Source: Oscillospiraceae bacterium (GTDB lineage: Bacteria; Bacillota; Clostridia; Oscillospirales; Oscillospiraceae). Taken from it: a stretch of 6,441 nucleotides of DNA. Positions 6,440 to 6,441 of this stretch are shown here, piece by piece. The DNA is taken from positions 1 through 6,441 of the forward strand of contig JAFYIF010000130.1 in the NCBI GenBank assembly GCA_017538775.1, given 5' to 3'. The first letter of the stretch is position 1, and each line of letters starts with the position of its first letter. The notes beneath the pieces were generated by a model that was not told the origin of the DNA, did no database searches, and was given only the letters and a program-made list of their open reading frames with translations. The position numbers were made by a program, and so were the translations under genes.

Positions 6440-6441
6440 GG

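Overview
The window is bacterial and almost entirely coding. Every gene I can support reads on the minus strand, from the right edge towards the left. GC-rich coding DNA with strong AGGAGG-type ribosome binding sites, a lipoprotein signal peptide and a Firmicutes-style uridine phosphorylase suggest a high-GC member of the Clostridia (Oscillospiraceae-like gut bacteria). This is inference from sequence style; there is no rRNA or other marker gene here.

Right and central part (6441 down to about 1683): four closely spaced genes that look like one transcription unit. They are the C-terminal part of an unidentified single-pass membrane protein with an extreme Asp/Trp-rich tail (cut by the right edge), a uridine phosphorylase (udp), a large secreted lipoprotein of unknown function, and pyruvate kinase (pyk). 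The gaps are only 27, 40 and 21 bases, each carrying a ribosome binding site. The unit ends in a strong Rho-independent terminator just after pyk. Its promoter lies outside the window. Udp (pyrimidine nucleoside salvage, giving ribose-1-phosphate) and Pyk (last step of glycolysis) both act in central carbon and nucleotide metabolism. The lipoprotein and membrane protein have no visible mechanistic link to them.

Left part (1690 down to 1): after the terminator comes an abrupt AT-rich stretch (15 G/C in the 60 bases 1621-1680) with a near-consensus extended -10 sigma-A promoter. It drives a separate gene encoding an N-terminal SIR2-like (NAD-binding/NADase-type) domain, a polar linker and C-terminal TPR repeats. 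The gene runs off the left edge after 528 codons. Its last visible TPR units are encoded by nearly identical 102-bp tandem DNA repeats. Its lower GC content, its own promoter and its position just behind a housekeeping terminator fit an accessory, possibly horizontally acquired gene. By analogy with known SIR2-effector systems it is a candidate anti-phage NAD-depleting protein, and it is the most interesting item in the window.
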